A stretch of 64,000 nucleotides of DNA from Heterohyrax brucei. Its lineage: Eukaryota; Chordata; Mammalia; Hyracoidea; Procaviidae. Below the pieces are notes generated by a model. The model was given only the letters and a program-made list of their open reading frames with translations. It had not been told where the DNA came from and ran no database searches. Made by a program: the position numbers and the translations under genes. Positions 1 through 11,513 of the stretch are shown in pieces. The stretch's first letter is position 1; each line of letters begins with the position of its first letter. The DNA lies in the NCBI GenBank assembly GCA_028571685.1, contig CM053148.1, positions 91,658,001-91,722,000 of the forward strand, given 5' to 3'.

Positions 1-214
1 GGAGTACTTCAAAGGTAACCATAGTGCTATTCATCACTGAGGTGTGTAGCACATTTTCTAGAATGAGCTTGCGAATTTGCTTGGTAATTTCCTAGCATTC
101 TTGCTATTGCTCAACTATCATCCTGTGAGAAGTTTCTGGCTATGTATGTTCACATGCGTTTTCTTTAAGAAAAGTTTGTGAAAACTTTAAATGATCAAAC
201 CAATGTACTAAATA
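1..214. other. unassigned sequence at window start
   Basis: No recognisable repeat, coding frame or RNA motif is seen in this first stretch. Confidence 0.4.
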
Positions 215-410
215 CCACTTGGTGGCACAGTATTTAAAGCTCTTGGCTGCCAAATTGAAGGTAGGAGGTTTGAAGCCACCAGCTGCCGTTTGAGAGAGTG
301 ATGACTGCCTGCTTCTGTAAAGATTACCAGCCTTGAACCCTATGAGGAAGTTCTGCTCTGTCCCATATTGTTGCTGTGAGCCAAAATTGGTTTGACAGCA
401 GTGAGTTGGG
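215..410 (+). mobile_element. AfroSINE (tRNA-derived SINE), long form
   Basis: Near-complete plus-strand copy. It starts in the tRNA-like head (TTGGTGGCACAGTATTTAA), has the long-form central block (GCCTGCTTCTGTAAAGATTA), then the body (CCCTATGAGGAAGTTCTGC) and the tail with CAGCAGTGAGTTGGG. The head derives from a tRNA and would carry the internal Pol III promoter boxes; the copy is too diverged to judge whether they still work. Confidence 0.85.
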
Positions 411-461
411 TTATAGTAGTAAGTCCCTCAGGTAATTATGCTATTAAGCAATTTGCATGCA

Positions 462-782
462 CCATCTTCTGGAAGAAGTACAACCAGAGTGCTTCTTGGA
501 AGCAAAGATACCAATATGTGTCTCACATGCTTTGGACATGTTGTCACAAGGGATCAATATCTGGAGAAGGACATCCTGCTTGGTAGAGGGTCAGGGAAAG
601 AGAGAAAGCCTCTCATCAAGGTAGACTGATACAGTGGTTTTGCAACAGTGGTTGCAAAAAAGGACTGACATGTAGCAACAATTGTGAGAATGTCCTAGGA
701 CAAGGGAGTGTTTTGTTCTGTTGTACAGAGGGAGGCCGTGAACTGAAACTCACTTGATGGCATCCGACAATAACAACAACAT
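462..782 (+). mobile_element. RTE-type LINE, 3' end fragment
   Basis: 5'-truncated copy of the RTE family best seen at 59.2-61.3 kb. The C-terminal part of the ORF is recognisable (TTCTGGAAGAAGTACAACCA, then GGACATGTTGTCACAAGGGA and CTGGAGAAGGACATCCTGCT) but frames are broken. It ends with the family's 3' terminus (GATGGCATCCGACAATAAC). It lies directly after the SINE at 215-410 in the same orientation. Confidence 0.8.
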
Positions 783-789
783 GTTTTTA

Positions 790-940
790 GGAAACCCTGT
801 TGGTGTAGCGGTGAACAGCTACATCTGCCTACCAAAGGACAGCAGTTCACATCCACCAGGCATTCCTTGGAAACCCTATGGGGTAGTTCTGCTTTGTAGT
901 TTCGGTCGCTGTAAGTTGGAATCCACTCCATGACAATGGA
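790..940 (+). mobile_element. AfroSINE, short form
   Basis: Head GGAAACCCTGTTGGTGTAGC, body CCTTGGAAACCCTATGGGG and tail GGAATCCACTCCATGACAA are all present. It begins 8 bases after the RTE tail at 782, so two retroposons sit back to back. Confidence 0.88.
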
Positions 941-1049
941 TTATATCATCTAATTCTTACAGCCACCTTCATTTACAGGCATTGCATTGGCCATTGTTTA
1001 GATCAGAAAGATGATACAGAGAGAAAATAGGTTGTAGATCTTTAATACA

Positions 1050-1226
1050 GCTAGTGAGGCATTCAACAAGTGGTCTGCACTTGGCTGCTAACCTAGAGAG
1101 TCGCTGTTCATACATACCCAGCAGCTCCACCCGGGAAAGGCCAGTGACTGCTTGTATCAAAATTTCTGCCAAGAAAACCCTATGGTGCAGTTCTACTTGT
1201 AAAACAAGGGGCCACTGTTAGTTGAA
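1050..1226 (+). mobile_element. AfroSINE, long form, strongly diverged
   Basis: The head is recognisable as GGCTGCTAACC near 1083, the central long-form block is decayed (CAGTGACTGCTTGTATCAAA), and the body reads AAAACCCTATGGTGCAGTTC. The order of blocks is that of the long form at 215-410. Confidence 0.65.
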
Positions 1227-2262
1227 CCAAAATCAAAGCCATTGCACCAGAACTGGAAACAGAACACCATCTCAAAGGCAGCTAACAAAGATAACAAGGC
1301 ACTCAACCAATTTTATCTCAGTTTGACTGACTGGAGGGCTAATTCTCTTTCAATTATGTCAGTCATTTTTCAGTATTTCTTTTTTGTTGCTTCAGTTTAC
1401 CTCTGGTTTTCTAGATGTCTTGGTAATTGGAACAGCCATATTTTGAAAAGGAAAGGAAAGACATGCCTTCTAAAGATTATTATTTGTACAGTACAAATAA
1501 AGGTAACCACCAGTATCATTTAGAAGGCTGGAATTTTAGGCCAGGCTGCAGAGAGTAAGTTAATTGGTTAACAACGGGTATTGGCACTGCTGTAGAGTTG
1601 GCCAGACACATGACTGTACATTACAGTGGGTTGTTCCTTGGGACTGTGACAGATTTAGAAAACAGTGAGTATATTTAATATATTGTGTTTCTAAGTGTTG
1701 GGCTTTCTCATGTAAATGATACAGTGGCCTTATTTATTCCTTTAAATTTTTCTTTCGTTACAGTGTCAGATACACCTCAATTTGACTCCTGTTTTATACC
1801 ATCTGGGTGTTCTATATTTGATGATGAAAATGCTTGCCTTCTAAAATTCTATTCTTGAGCATATATATTTCTAGCATATGTAAAAATTATCTTTTTTTTT
1901 TAATCCAATGTAGGAAGCTTTTACTTTTTTTTTGTATAGAAGTTAATATTTGTCCAAGTTGATGGTTTTCTTCTTTGTTTCAATCAGGATACTGCCTCCT
2001 GATACTGCCTTCATTTCTTTTTTTCCTGTTTTTTTTTTTTTTTTAAAAAAAAAAAAAACATTTTATAGCTATCCCTTGGATTCACTTTTTCTTGTTGTCA
2101 TATTATGAAAAAACTCCTTTCTACAGATTTAAAGAGGAGTGAACGTATCCATGCATATTAGATACAAGAAATTTTCTCTGCTTGAAAAGTAGGAAATTTT
2201 AAAGGGCCTAATTTTTTTTTTTTTTTTTTTTAACCTGAATTGATTCTGTACTCAGAGGTCTT
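1227..2262. other. unassigned AT-rich sequence with poly(T) tracts
   Basis: No gene or firm repeat assignment. It contains several T runs and a T16-A14 junction at 2029-2058. A T run of about 21 at 2211-2231 lies just upstream of the L1 insertion. Confidence 0.5.
2029..2058. repeat. poly(T)-poly(A) junction
   Basis: Sixteen T residues are followed at once by fourteen A residues, a self-complementary homopolymer block. Similar blocks occur at 39506-39534 and 52214-52235. Confidence 0.95.
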
Positions 2263-2280
2263 AAGAGTGTGGCCACATTC

Positions 2281-2701
2281 AACGGAAGAATAAATAGAGG
2301 TGAACCCTGAGCTCTCCACTAAAAGACCACAACTGATGGTTCAGGGGCTACAGTGTTCCCCTGGGAGGATGGCCCTGGCCCTGATGCTGCCTCTGGCCAT
2401 AAATCATAATGAAGGTCAACTCTTTGGACAGCAATGGATTGGACTTGGTGACGCAGTGACTGTATTTTGTGAGTACTTTACGGTTCTATGCATCTATAGG
2501 ATAACATCCTGCTGACCTCTTACTGAAGGAAGGGAGTGGGTGGAGAGGAGGGGACAGGAGACTATTAGGGGGATAGGAAGCAATGAGGAAGAGTGTGCTG
2601 TGTGCTGTTGCCATGCAGGGAGAGCAGTGGAAGCTGCATATAGTTAAGCATGCAAATTTATATGGGAATGTACATTTTCATTCAATCATAATTAAAAAGA
2701 A
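2281..2701 (+). mobile_element. L1 3' UTR, 5'-truncated insertion with TSD
   Basis: This matches the 3' UTR of the minus-strand L1 at 3737-4140 in reverse complement: both share CTCCACTAAAAGACCACA, GGACAGCAATGGAT, CTATGCATCTATAGGAT and CATGCAAATTTATAT. It ends in an A-rich tail (ATTAAAAAGAAAAG). Flanks at 2263-2279 and 2702-2718 form a 17-base direct repeat (AAGARTGTGGCCACAYT) with two mismatches. That is the signature of target-primed reverse transcription. No coding sequence is retained. Confidence 0.9.
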
Positions 2702-2718
2702 AAGAATGTGGCCACACT

Positions 2719-3128
2719 TGATTCTTCAGTTTTGCTTCAAGTTCGTGTATAATATTCTTTCAATTCTGGATTCTGCTTTTTTTTTCTCTTCAAGATCAAC
2801 CAGTTTGTTTTGGTATCTGGAGAATAAAAAAAAAATTGTCTTCACACAAAATTTTGTTTGCTGAAGTCATAGCTATTCACTCCAAATTTGTTCTTCTCAT
2901 TCTTTCAGGCAATAGCTGAACATGAACTAAGTATCAAGGGGTCACTTCCTTTCTTAAAGACTTACATCAACTATCACCCTCAGATTTAAAGATTAGGAGA
3001 ATGTTAGCACTGATTTGAGTCAGTGGTCCAGAGAGACAGGAAAATAATGAGTACTTATTTTCCAGCACCCTACAAGGGCTATTGAATGTCCTTTGTTTAA
3101 AGCGAGTAATTGTACCAAGATAAATAAA
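2719..3128. other. unassigned sequence
   Basis: AT-rich; no feature recognised. Confidence 0.4.
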
Positions 3129-3283
3129 CAAACTCACTCTCATCGAGGGGGTTCTGACTCATAGTGACCCTACAGGACAGAGTAGAACTAACTCATGGAG
3201 TTTCCAGGGAGCACTTGGTGGATTTGAACTTCGATCTTTGGGTTAGCAGATGTAGCATTCAACCAGTACACTACCAGGGCTTC
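3129..3283 (-). mobile_element. AfroSINE
   Basis: Reverse-strand copy: the tail complement leads (CATCGAGGGGGTTCTGACTC), followed by CCCTACAGGACAGAGTAGAA, GGTGGATTTGAACTTCG, GGTTAGCAGATGTAGCA and the head complement CACTACCAGGGCTTC. Confidence 0.88.
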
Positions 3284-3736
3284 TGAGTAATGGTACATTC
3301 AACCGGCAATCATTCACTCTTCCAACATTGTGCACATCTCAGTTATCATCACACAAATTACTGAAGATTAATGGAATTCACTTAAAAGTCCCATTGTAAA
3401 TGTCTAGAAATAATGCACTTCTGCCTCTTGGGGAGAACTGCTGAGATAATTTGTAATGTCTTCAACAATTTGGACCATGAGAAGTAACTGGCAATAATTT
3501 GATGACTGCATTTCTTTCACTTTTTGGGATGCAAGAGCTTAATATTCAAATTATGCTATGCTTAATATTTGAATTCATAAAAAATATGGAAGAAAATATA
3601 AAATCTACATTATTTAATTTAAAAAAGGCTGTAATTGTCCAGTTGACAGAAACAGAATATCAAATTCCAGTGTAATTTTTCTGACTTATAAAGCCATAAA
3701 AACATTTGGCTTGTACAAAGTTTATGGGAGGAAGAT
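3284..3736. other. unassigned sequence
   Basis: AT-rich; flanks the 3' end of the large L1. No gene recognised. Confidence 0.4.
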
Positions 3737-4740
3737 ACTATCTTTTTTTTATTGTGATTGAGTGAAAGCATACAATTCAATATAAATTTGCATGCCCATC
3801 TATGTGCAGCTCCCACTGCTGTCCCTGCCCAGTAACAGCACACTCCTCCTACCTGTTCTATATGTGTCATATCCTGTTAACAATCTCCTGTCCCCTTCTC
3901 TTCACCCTCTTCCCCTCCTCCATTAAGAGGCCAGTAGGACAACATCCTATAGATGCATAGGAACCATAAAGTGCACACAGGATGCAGTCGCTCTGTTTTG
4001 TCTTGTCTCATCCATTGCTGTCCAAAGAGCTGACCTCACTAATGATTTATGGACTGAGGTAGCATCAGGACCAGAGGCCATGCTCCCAGGGGAACCCAGA
4101 GGCCCCTGGACCATCAACTGTGGTCTTTTAGTGGAGTTCTCATGGTGCACCCCTTTTTATTCTCATGCTACCAGTGAGACTCAACTTTGTGAACCCCATC
4201 ATGGCTATCACTGGTGGCAGCTGGGCACCACCTGGTTCTTCTGGTCACATATCAATGCAGTCACCCACTCATATGGGTCTCTCTGTCTTCTGGATTCTCC
4301 TTCCCCCATGTCATTTTGGTCTTTGGTAATCATGAGTTTTTGCTGCATTGGGACCGTTTGGTATGCCTCAGATGGCAGCTTGCTAGCTTTTAAGACCTCA
4401 GATGCCACTCACCAATATGAGGAGCAGAAGACTCTCAGGATTACGCTAGTTATGCTGATTGAGTCTCTAAGTCCCCTGGGAGCATGGTCCCCTGACCTTG
4501 GCCCCTGCTACTCTGTCTTAGCAATATTAGGTTAAGATCGGAGGAGTAATTATGCTATGTTAAAGTCCAGTTAAGCTGAGCTTCTTTCTGATGTGTGCTG
4601 TCACTGATTTCACCCAATCGAATTTCTATCAACTATCTAATCTATAAACCCACCTTCTCCCTCCCTCACTCGCCACCCTTGCTGCTGCCAGAGTCTTTTC
4701 TTTTGTACATGAATCTGTTTTTCAGCCCTTATAGTAGGGG
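3737..4740 (-). other. L1 3' UTR
   Basis: About 1 kb without coding sequence. On the plus strand it reads as C/T-rich blocks with CTTTTAAGACCTCAGATGCC and GGTGGCAGCTGGGCACC. Related blocks recur in the L1 3' ends at 2281-2701, 11514-12520, 32850-33760 and 45978-46375, so several L1 copies in the window share a 3' UTR lineage. Confidence 0.85.
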
Positions 4741-7700
4741 TCTCATACAATATTTGTCCTTGTGCTACTGACTAATTTCATTCAACATAATGTCTTCCAA
4801 TTGAAACCAGGTAATGAGATGCTTCCTAAAATCGTCATTACTCTTAATCATTGCATAGTGTTCCACTGAGTATATATACCATAGTTTGTTTATCCATTCA
4901 TCTGTTGTTGGGCATCTGGGTTGATTCCATGTTTTTTGCTATTGTGGACTGTGCTATGATAGACATTCGTGTGCATGTATCAGTTGGTGTGAATGGCCTG
5001 GATTCTGTAGGATATATTCCAAGCAGTGGAATTACTGTGTCAAATGTATATCTATGTCCACTTTTTTAAGGAAGCACCAGGTTGCTTTCCAAAGAGCTTG
5101 TACTATTTTGCAATCCCACCGACAGTGTAGGAGAGTTCCAATTTCTCCACAGCCTCACCAACATTTGCTGTTTTTTGTTTTTTGGATCACGGCCAGCCTT
5201 GTTGGCATGAGATAATATCTCATGGTAGTTTTGATTTGAATTTCTTTAATAACTAATGATCATGAGCATTTTCACATGTGTCTTTTGTCTGCCTGAATCT
5301 CCTCTTTACAGAAGTGTCTGCCCATCTCCTTTGTCCATCCCTTAATTGGATTATTTATCTTTTTATTATTAATATTTTGCGGTACCTCATAGATTATGGA
5401 GATCAGATGTTTTTCTGACATACAGTTGTCAAATATTTTTTCCCATTCTGTAAGTGGTCTTTTAATACTGTTGATAAAGTCTTTGGATGAGAAAAATTGT
5501 TCGATTCTTAGCAGTTCCCATTTATCTATTTTTCTCTTCTGTTGATCTCGTTTTGTCAGATATTGAAGTCTGTCTATGTTGTGTCTTAAAACTTCCATTG
5601 TTGATAGTATTTTTTTTTTGAATGATCTTTATCATTTTAGTTTTGATATTTAGGTCTTTTATTCAGTTTAAGTTTTTTTTTTTTTTTTGTATAAGGTGTG
5701 AGATATAGGTCTTGTTTCAATTTTTTGCACATGGTTATCTAATTTTGCCAGCACCATTTGTTAAAGAAATTGCTTTTTACCCAGTTTAAAGTCTTAGGGT
5801 CTTTGTCGAATATCAACTGTTCATAGAGGGTGATGCCATCTCTGGGGTCTCAATTCTGTTCCACTGATCTAGCTGTCTCTTTTTGTACCAGTACCAGGTT
5901 GTTTGACTACTGTGGCAGTGTAATAGGTTCTGAAGTCAGGTAGTGAAAGGCCTCCCAGTGTGTTCTTCTTCTTCAGTAGTGCTTTACTTATCCAGGGCTT
6001 CTCCCTTTCCAAACAAATGTGGTGATTTGTTTCTCGAACTCATTAAAAAATGACAGTGGAAGTTATATTGCGATCATATTGTATAAGTAGATTGCTTTGG
6101 GTAAAATAGACTTTTTCACAGTGTTAATTCTTCCTATCCATGAGCAGGGTAGGTTTCTCCATTTATGTAAGTCGCTCTTGGTTTCTTGAAGTAATGTCTT
6201 GTAGTTCTCTTTGTAAAGGTCTGTTATTTCTCTAGTTGGATTTATTCCTAGGTATTTTATCTTCTTGGGGGCTATAGTAAATGGTACTGACTTGGTGATT
6301 TCTTCTTTAATAATCTCATTGTTGGTATAAAGGAATCCTACTGATTTACTTATGTTTATCTTATATCCTGATATTTTGCTGAACTACCAGTTCTAGTAGT
6401 TTACTTATGGATTCATTAGGATTCTCTGTGCATACAATCATATCAACTGCAAATAAGGAGATTTTTACTTCTTTGCTGATGCAGATGCCTTCATTTCTTG
6501 ATCTTGTCTAATTGCTGTGGCTAGAAATTCTAGTACAATGTTGAACAGGAGAGGTAAGAGTGGGTAACCTTGTCTACCTCCTGTTCTCAAGGGAAATTGT
6601 TTCAGTCTCTCTCCATTCAAGGTGATGTTGGTAGTTGGCTTTCTATAAATGGCCCTTTCTGCATTGAAGAATTTGCCATCTATTCCTATTTTGCTGAGAG
6701 TTTTCACCATGAATGGGTGCTGGACTTTATCATACACCTTTTCTGCATCAATTGACAAAATCGGGTGATTCTTGTCTTCGGTGTTATTTATGTGGTTGAT
6801 TGCATTAATTGTTTTTCTGATGTTGAACCAGCCCTGCATCCCTGGCATGAATCCTACTTGGTCATGATGAACTATTTTTTTGATATGTTGTCAAATTCCA
6901 TTCGATAGTATTTTGTTGAAGATTTTCCCATCCAGGTTCACAAGTGACATTGGTCTGTATTTCTGCTTTTCTGATAGCTCTTTCCCTGGCTTTGGTATCA
7001 GGGTTATACTAGCTTCATAGAACGAATTTGGGAGTATTCCATTCCTTTCTATGCAGTGAAATAGTCTCAGTAGTATTGGAGGTGACTCTTCTCTAAAAGC
7101 TTGGTAGAATTCTGCAGTGAAGCCATCTTGGCTTGGGTTTATTTTGGTTGGTAGCTTTTTGATGACTTTTTCAATCTCTTCTTTGTGATGGGTTTAATAA
7201 GTTGTTCTGCTTCAGATTGTGATAATTTTGGTAGGTGATATGAATCAAGGAATTTGTCTATGTCCTCTAGGGGTTCGAATTTGTTACAATGCAGTCTTTC
7301 CTAGTATTTTGTTATGATATTTTTTATTTCCATTGGATCTGTTGTGATATCTCCCCTTTCATTTCTTATTTGGGTTATTTGTTTCCTTTCCTGTTTTTCT
7401 TCAGTAAGTTTAGTCAGTGGTATTTTGATCTTTTCAAAAAACCAGCTTTTGCTCTTTTCAGTTTTTTTAATTGTTCTCCTATTCTCTAAATCACTTAGTT
7501 CTGCTCTAATCTTTATGATCTGTTTTCTTCTTGTGCCTGAGGGTTCCTCTGTTGCTCTCTTTCTACCTGTTCAAGCTGTAAGGTAGGTTCTTTGGTTTGG
7601 ACTCTTTCTTCCTTCCAGATGTGTACATTTATAGAGATAAACTAACCCCTGAGCACTGTTTTGGCTGTTTCCCATGGGTTCTGTTGAGAAGTATTTTCAT

Positions 7701-8528
7701 TCTCGTTTGAATCCATCCAGTTATTTTATTTTTGGTTTCTTCCATAACCTATGGTTTTTAAGCAAGATATTGTTCAGTTTCCATGAGTTCCAATTTCTAT
7801 CTATGATTTTTTTGCTATTGATTTTGACTTTTATAGCTTTATGGTCTCAGAAGATGCTTTTCAAAATGGTATGGATTTTGCTGAAATTTGCTTTGTGTAC
7901 TGGCACATGATCTGTTCTGGAAAATGTTCCATGTGCACTGGAGAAGAAGGTGTAGTTATCTGCCAATGAATAGAAAGAAAGTCCTGTATGTGTCAATGAG
8001 GTCTAGGTGGTTAATTGTCACAATAGGATGTTCTATGTCTTTATCGAGCTTTTTTCTAGAAGATCTATCTAATACAAAAAGTGAAGTGTTGAAATCTCTC
8101 ACTATTATTATGGAATGATCTATCTCATTTTTTAATGTAGTCAGTGTTTCTTCAATGTATTTAGATGCTCTAGTATTGGGTGCATAAATATGTAATATTG
8201 CTAACACCTGTTTGTGTATTCAACCTTTCAGCAATAAATAGTGCCCACCCTTGTTCACAATGGTGTATTTTATATTAAAATCTATTTTATCTAAGATTAG
8301 TATTGCCACACCTGCTCTTCTTTGTGTATTGTTAGCTTGGTATATATTCTTCCATTCTTTAATTTTCAGTTTGTTTGTATCTTCAAGTCTAAGGTGAGTT
8401 TCTTGTAAGCAATGTACAGACAGGTGGTGCATTTTGATCCAAGATGTTGCCTGCTGTTTCTTTACTGGAGTGTTCAGATCATTTGCATTCAATGTAATTA
8501 TCAATAGGTGTATGTTTAGTGCTGTCAT
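4740..8528 (-). pseudogene. L1 ORF2 (endonuclease / reverse transcriptase), broken
   Basis: The start codon at 8528 opens MTALNIHLL, the expected ORF2 N-terminus. The endonuclease domain follows, with QETHLR and, near 8190, LHIYAPNTRASKYIEETL. The finger and palm region of the reverse transcriptase lies at 6848-6465, with [28 protein letters not shown] (containing a catalytic Asp) and [19 protein letters not shown]. In the next block the usual FADD catalytic box reads FAVD, the Val codon at 6445-6447. The C-terminal domain continues through 5598-5272 and on to about 4800 (RLWRNWNSP, VIPLLGIYP, DTCTRMSIIAQSTIAKN). Several stops and frameshifts break the roughly 1,260-residue frame. A known family; no function remains. 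Confidence 0.9.
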
Positions 8529-8949
8529 TGTGGTATGTTTATTTCTGTATTGATGTTTTCTCTGCTATTCTTACTATTCTATTCTGGGACATTCTCCTTT
8601 ATAGGCTCATTTTTTTCCTCTTTGCAGTGTTGGTTTTGTGTTTGTTGAGACTCCTGTATTACGTTTCTTGATTTTATATACTGTGTCTTTATTGTGCTTT
8701 ATGGCTACCCTTGTGATCCCCCTTAATAAACTATGTTTAAACTCAGTTTTAGCTTCTATATGTCTTATTGACTTCCCCTCCATCTGGAAGGACTATAATA
8801 ACTAGCACATCTCTCTTTTTAGTATGGTGATATCATAGTTTTCATGATATGATCACTGGATAGCTTCTTTTAATATTATAGCTTTGACTGAGTTATGTGC
8901 CTTCCCTAAGTTTCTGGATAATGTGTCCCGTCTTGCCTCTTAAAATATT

Positions 8950-9837
8950 GAGTTAATGGTTTGGTCTTCTACGCCAAGAGCTGCTTTCAGTATTTCTTGT
9001 AGCTTTGGTTCGGTTTTTACAGAGTCTTTGAGTTTCTGTTTATCTGTGAATGTCTTAATTTCATTTTCATATTTGAGAGATAGTTTTTCAGGGTATACAA
9101 TTTTTCATTGGAAGTTCTCCTTCAAGGACTTGGATGTGTCATCTGATTGCCTCCATGCCAGCACTGTTTCTTTTGAGAAGTCAGATGAAAGCCTACAGGG
9201 TTGCCCTCTAAATGTTAGCTTTGCTTTGAGTTTCATTGCCTTTAAAAGTTTCTGCTTATGTTTCATTTTGTTAAGCTTGATTATAATATGTCTTGGAGCC
9301 TTTCTTTTGGGTGGTGTTCGATAAACATCTTGGATATCTATATTTTCTTCTTTCATAATTTCAAGGAAGTTTTCTGTCAGCAGCTCAACAACAATACTCT
9401 CTGTGTTTTCAGTTGTTCCTTCCTGTCCAGCAACTCCAATTAATCGTAAATCTTTCCTCTTGATAGAATCCCACATGCTTCACTTTTTCATTTTTCTTGT
9501 TTCTTTTCTCTGATTTCTCCTCATAGATGCTGAAGTCAGTAGCTCTGTCTTCGAAGTCAGAAAGTCTAGTTTCCATTTGTTCAATTCTGTGTTCTTGGCT
9601 TTGAATTGAATTTTCTATGTCTTTAATTTTGTTTTTGGTATGTTGGATTTCAGAATACTGGTGTTCCTTCAGTTTGAACAACTTGGTTAATTTTGTGTTT
9701 TACTCTGCTGTGTTTTGTATAATGTCTAGGAAGACTCTATGTGTAATCCTTTTGTACTCAACCTCTGATAGTTTCAGAAATGCTTCTTGATCTGAGAAGT
9801 TATTTAGTTCTTTCTTTTGGGGGCTTTCTGGAGCCAT
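8950..9837 (-). pseudogene. L1 ORF1 (RNA-binding chaperone), broken
   Basis: The ATG at 9837 gives MAPESPQKKELNNFSDQEAF. A stop follows about 44 codons in, near 9703. The frame then resumes with a coiled-coil segment at 9681-9409 (KNKIKDIENSIQSQEHRIEQ, heptad-like) and the RRM-like domain at 9476-9105 (GVAGQEGTTENTE, then RTPPKRKAPRHIIIKL). The C-terminal part continues to about 8950 after another stop. In living L1s this protein trimerises through the coiled coil and coats the element RNA. This copy is broken in at least two places. ORF1 lies upstream of ORF2 on the minus strand with about 420 bases between them. Confidence 0.88.
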
Positions 9838-9839
9838 AG

Positions 9840-10850
9840 GTAAATTTTTCTTTAAGTTTCTGCCCAAAGTTTGTTCTTTTTGGGGTATCTGGAGATCGTT
9901 TAGTTTCTCTGGTGTTACTTGAACAGGATCTAAAGCTCAGTCTGATAAGGAAGGTGATCACCAGTCATCTCTATGTATTCCAGTAGGTGGGCCCAATGGA
10001 ATCTGTAGGGTAGCAGGCTCCACCTCCTGATTGGCAAAGACACAGCCCTACTTATGGAGTCACTGAGGGACCTTCATCTGGAACTATGATATGGGTTGGT
10101 AAAGGCTGGAAGAGATACCATCAGGATGCATTGCCGTTATTCCTCTAGGTAATCTACTCTTATGTTGGAAGGTGAAAACTATCTGACAGCTTCCAAAATC
10201 AGTCAGGCTGTGAGATGTTCAAGCTCCACTTCCCAGCTGGTAAAGTAAGCACCTCTATGTCTAACCCTAGATACTGTGAACTATTTCAAAGTATGAAAAG
10301 GCTACTACCTGCTGTTATCTTCTGCTGGGCCCCACCTCTAAGGCCAATCTGTGCTAAACACAGCTTTTCTGTTGGAAAAGCACTCCCTGGGCTGGCACTG
10401 CCTCTCAGCCTTGGAATTAATCCCTGTTGAGGCCTCTGTTTGGGTAACTCCACCTCCCAGTTGAACATGATAGTGTCCCTCACAAGCTCTTCTGCTCACT
10501 GTGGAATAGCTGATTCAATGGTGGAGGTTTAGAAAGAGAGGGTGCAAGAGCTGTGGTGCAGAGATTCCAAAGCCAGGCCCTCAAGATGTTGCTATTTTGC
10601 CTGCTGGTCCCATCAGCAGTGTGGCTGAGCTTTGCTGCCAGCTAGCCCAAGCCCTGCCTGATAGCTAAGACAGAAGAAAAAAAAAAAGGTGGGTACTGCC
10701 TCACAGCCTGGCAATTAGCCCCTGGTGAGGCGTCCATTTGGGTAACTCTGCCTCCGAGACAAACAAGAATACGTCCTGCACAGGTCCTCCCACTCACTTT
10801 GGAATAGCCAATTCTATGGTAGAGGTTCAGAAACAGTTGTTAGAAGAACC
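9840..10850 (-). promoter_or_regulatory. L1 5' UTR with tandem monomer-like repeats
   Basis: Two diverged blocks match one another with an offset of about 297 bases. The block at 10394-10530 has ACTGCCTCTCAGCC, GGGTAACTCCACCTCC and GGAATAGCTGATTC. The block at 10691-10828 has ACTGCCTCACAGCC, GGGTAACTCTGCCTCC and GGAATAGCCAATTC. Older partial matches (CCACCTCCTGATTGGCAAAG at 10020, CCACTTCCCAGCTGG at 10227) suggest further decayed units. Repeated 5' UTR units act as promoters in some rodent L1s; promoter activity here is inference only. Confidence 0.65.
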
Positions 10851-11513
10851 ATCATAACTCTGCCTCTGAAATCTCAACTTTCATTTGTTTTCCTTTTAAT
10901 GACTGACTTGTAGGACTGTAGGAAAGAACTACTTGATAATACATCCCTGAAACTACTGCTATGTATTTTCTGATAAAATATACTGTTCCTTATATCTAAG
11001 GTTACTAAAGAAAAGCAAAAACAAACATCCTGAGCTTTTCCAATCACTGTCTTCATAATCCATAAGAAATGAAAAGCAAGTCTTGATGATACAGAAGATT
11101 GTTGTTAGTGGTTTTGGTGTTGTTATAGATCTGTCATAGTAATAAAAGTAGTGTATATCTTTATTGCTATCTCTATAGAGTCGGATCCAATGCGATGGTA
11201 CTTGGCTTGGCATATATGTACAAGAGAAAAGCCATTTAATATAATCATAATTTCATATATGCTAATTTAATAAGTAATATTATATGTATTTTGCTTTAAA
11301 TAAGCAAAAGTAAAATTCAAGAAATTCAGAACAATGTTTCTACTCTATGTAAGTATCTTTACTATGTATTGAGTATATATGCACTCTGCTGTTTCATGTG
11401 TTCTGTCTCTCAGTGACACCAATTATATTTTTGTTCCCTTATATTTTTTAAGGCTTTGTTTTTTTCCCGTGTAGTGACTGAATTTCAGTTTTCAATTACA
11501 TCTGTGTATACTA
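10851..11513. other. unassigned AT-rich sequence
   Basis: No gene seen. A short SINE-tail-like motif (GAGTCGGATCCAATGCGATG, then GTACTTGGC) lies at 11178-11206 and may be a 3'-only SINE stub. Confidence 0.4.

Larger units (their letters stand above)
3737..10850 (-). mobile_element. near-full-length L1 LINE, minus strand
   Basis: About 7.1 kb. Read on the minus strand the order is repeated 5' UTR (about 10850-9840), ORF1 (9837-8950), ORF2 (8528 to about 4740), a long pyrimidine-rich-on-plus 3' UTR, and an A-rich tail seen as TCTTTTTTTATTGTG at 3737. L1 is an autonomous retrotransposon; its ORF2 protein nicks DNA and reverse-transcribes the element RNA at the nick. Both ORFs here carry stops and frameshifts, so the copy is dead. 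I could not find a clean TSD pair, because the right (5') boundary is fuzzy. It is one of the younger L1 sequences in the window, judging by how long its reading frames stay open. Confidence 0.92.

Noticed and set aside
4080..4535. 151-codon plus-strand frame, the longest in the window
   Set aside because: It lies on the antisense strand of the L1 3' UTR and shows no protein features.
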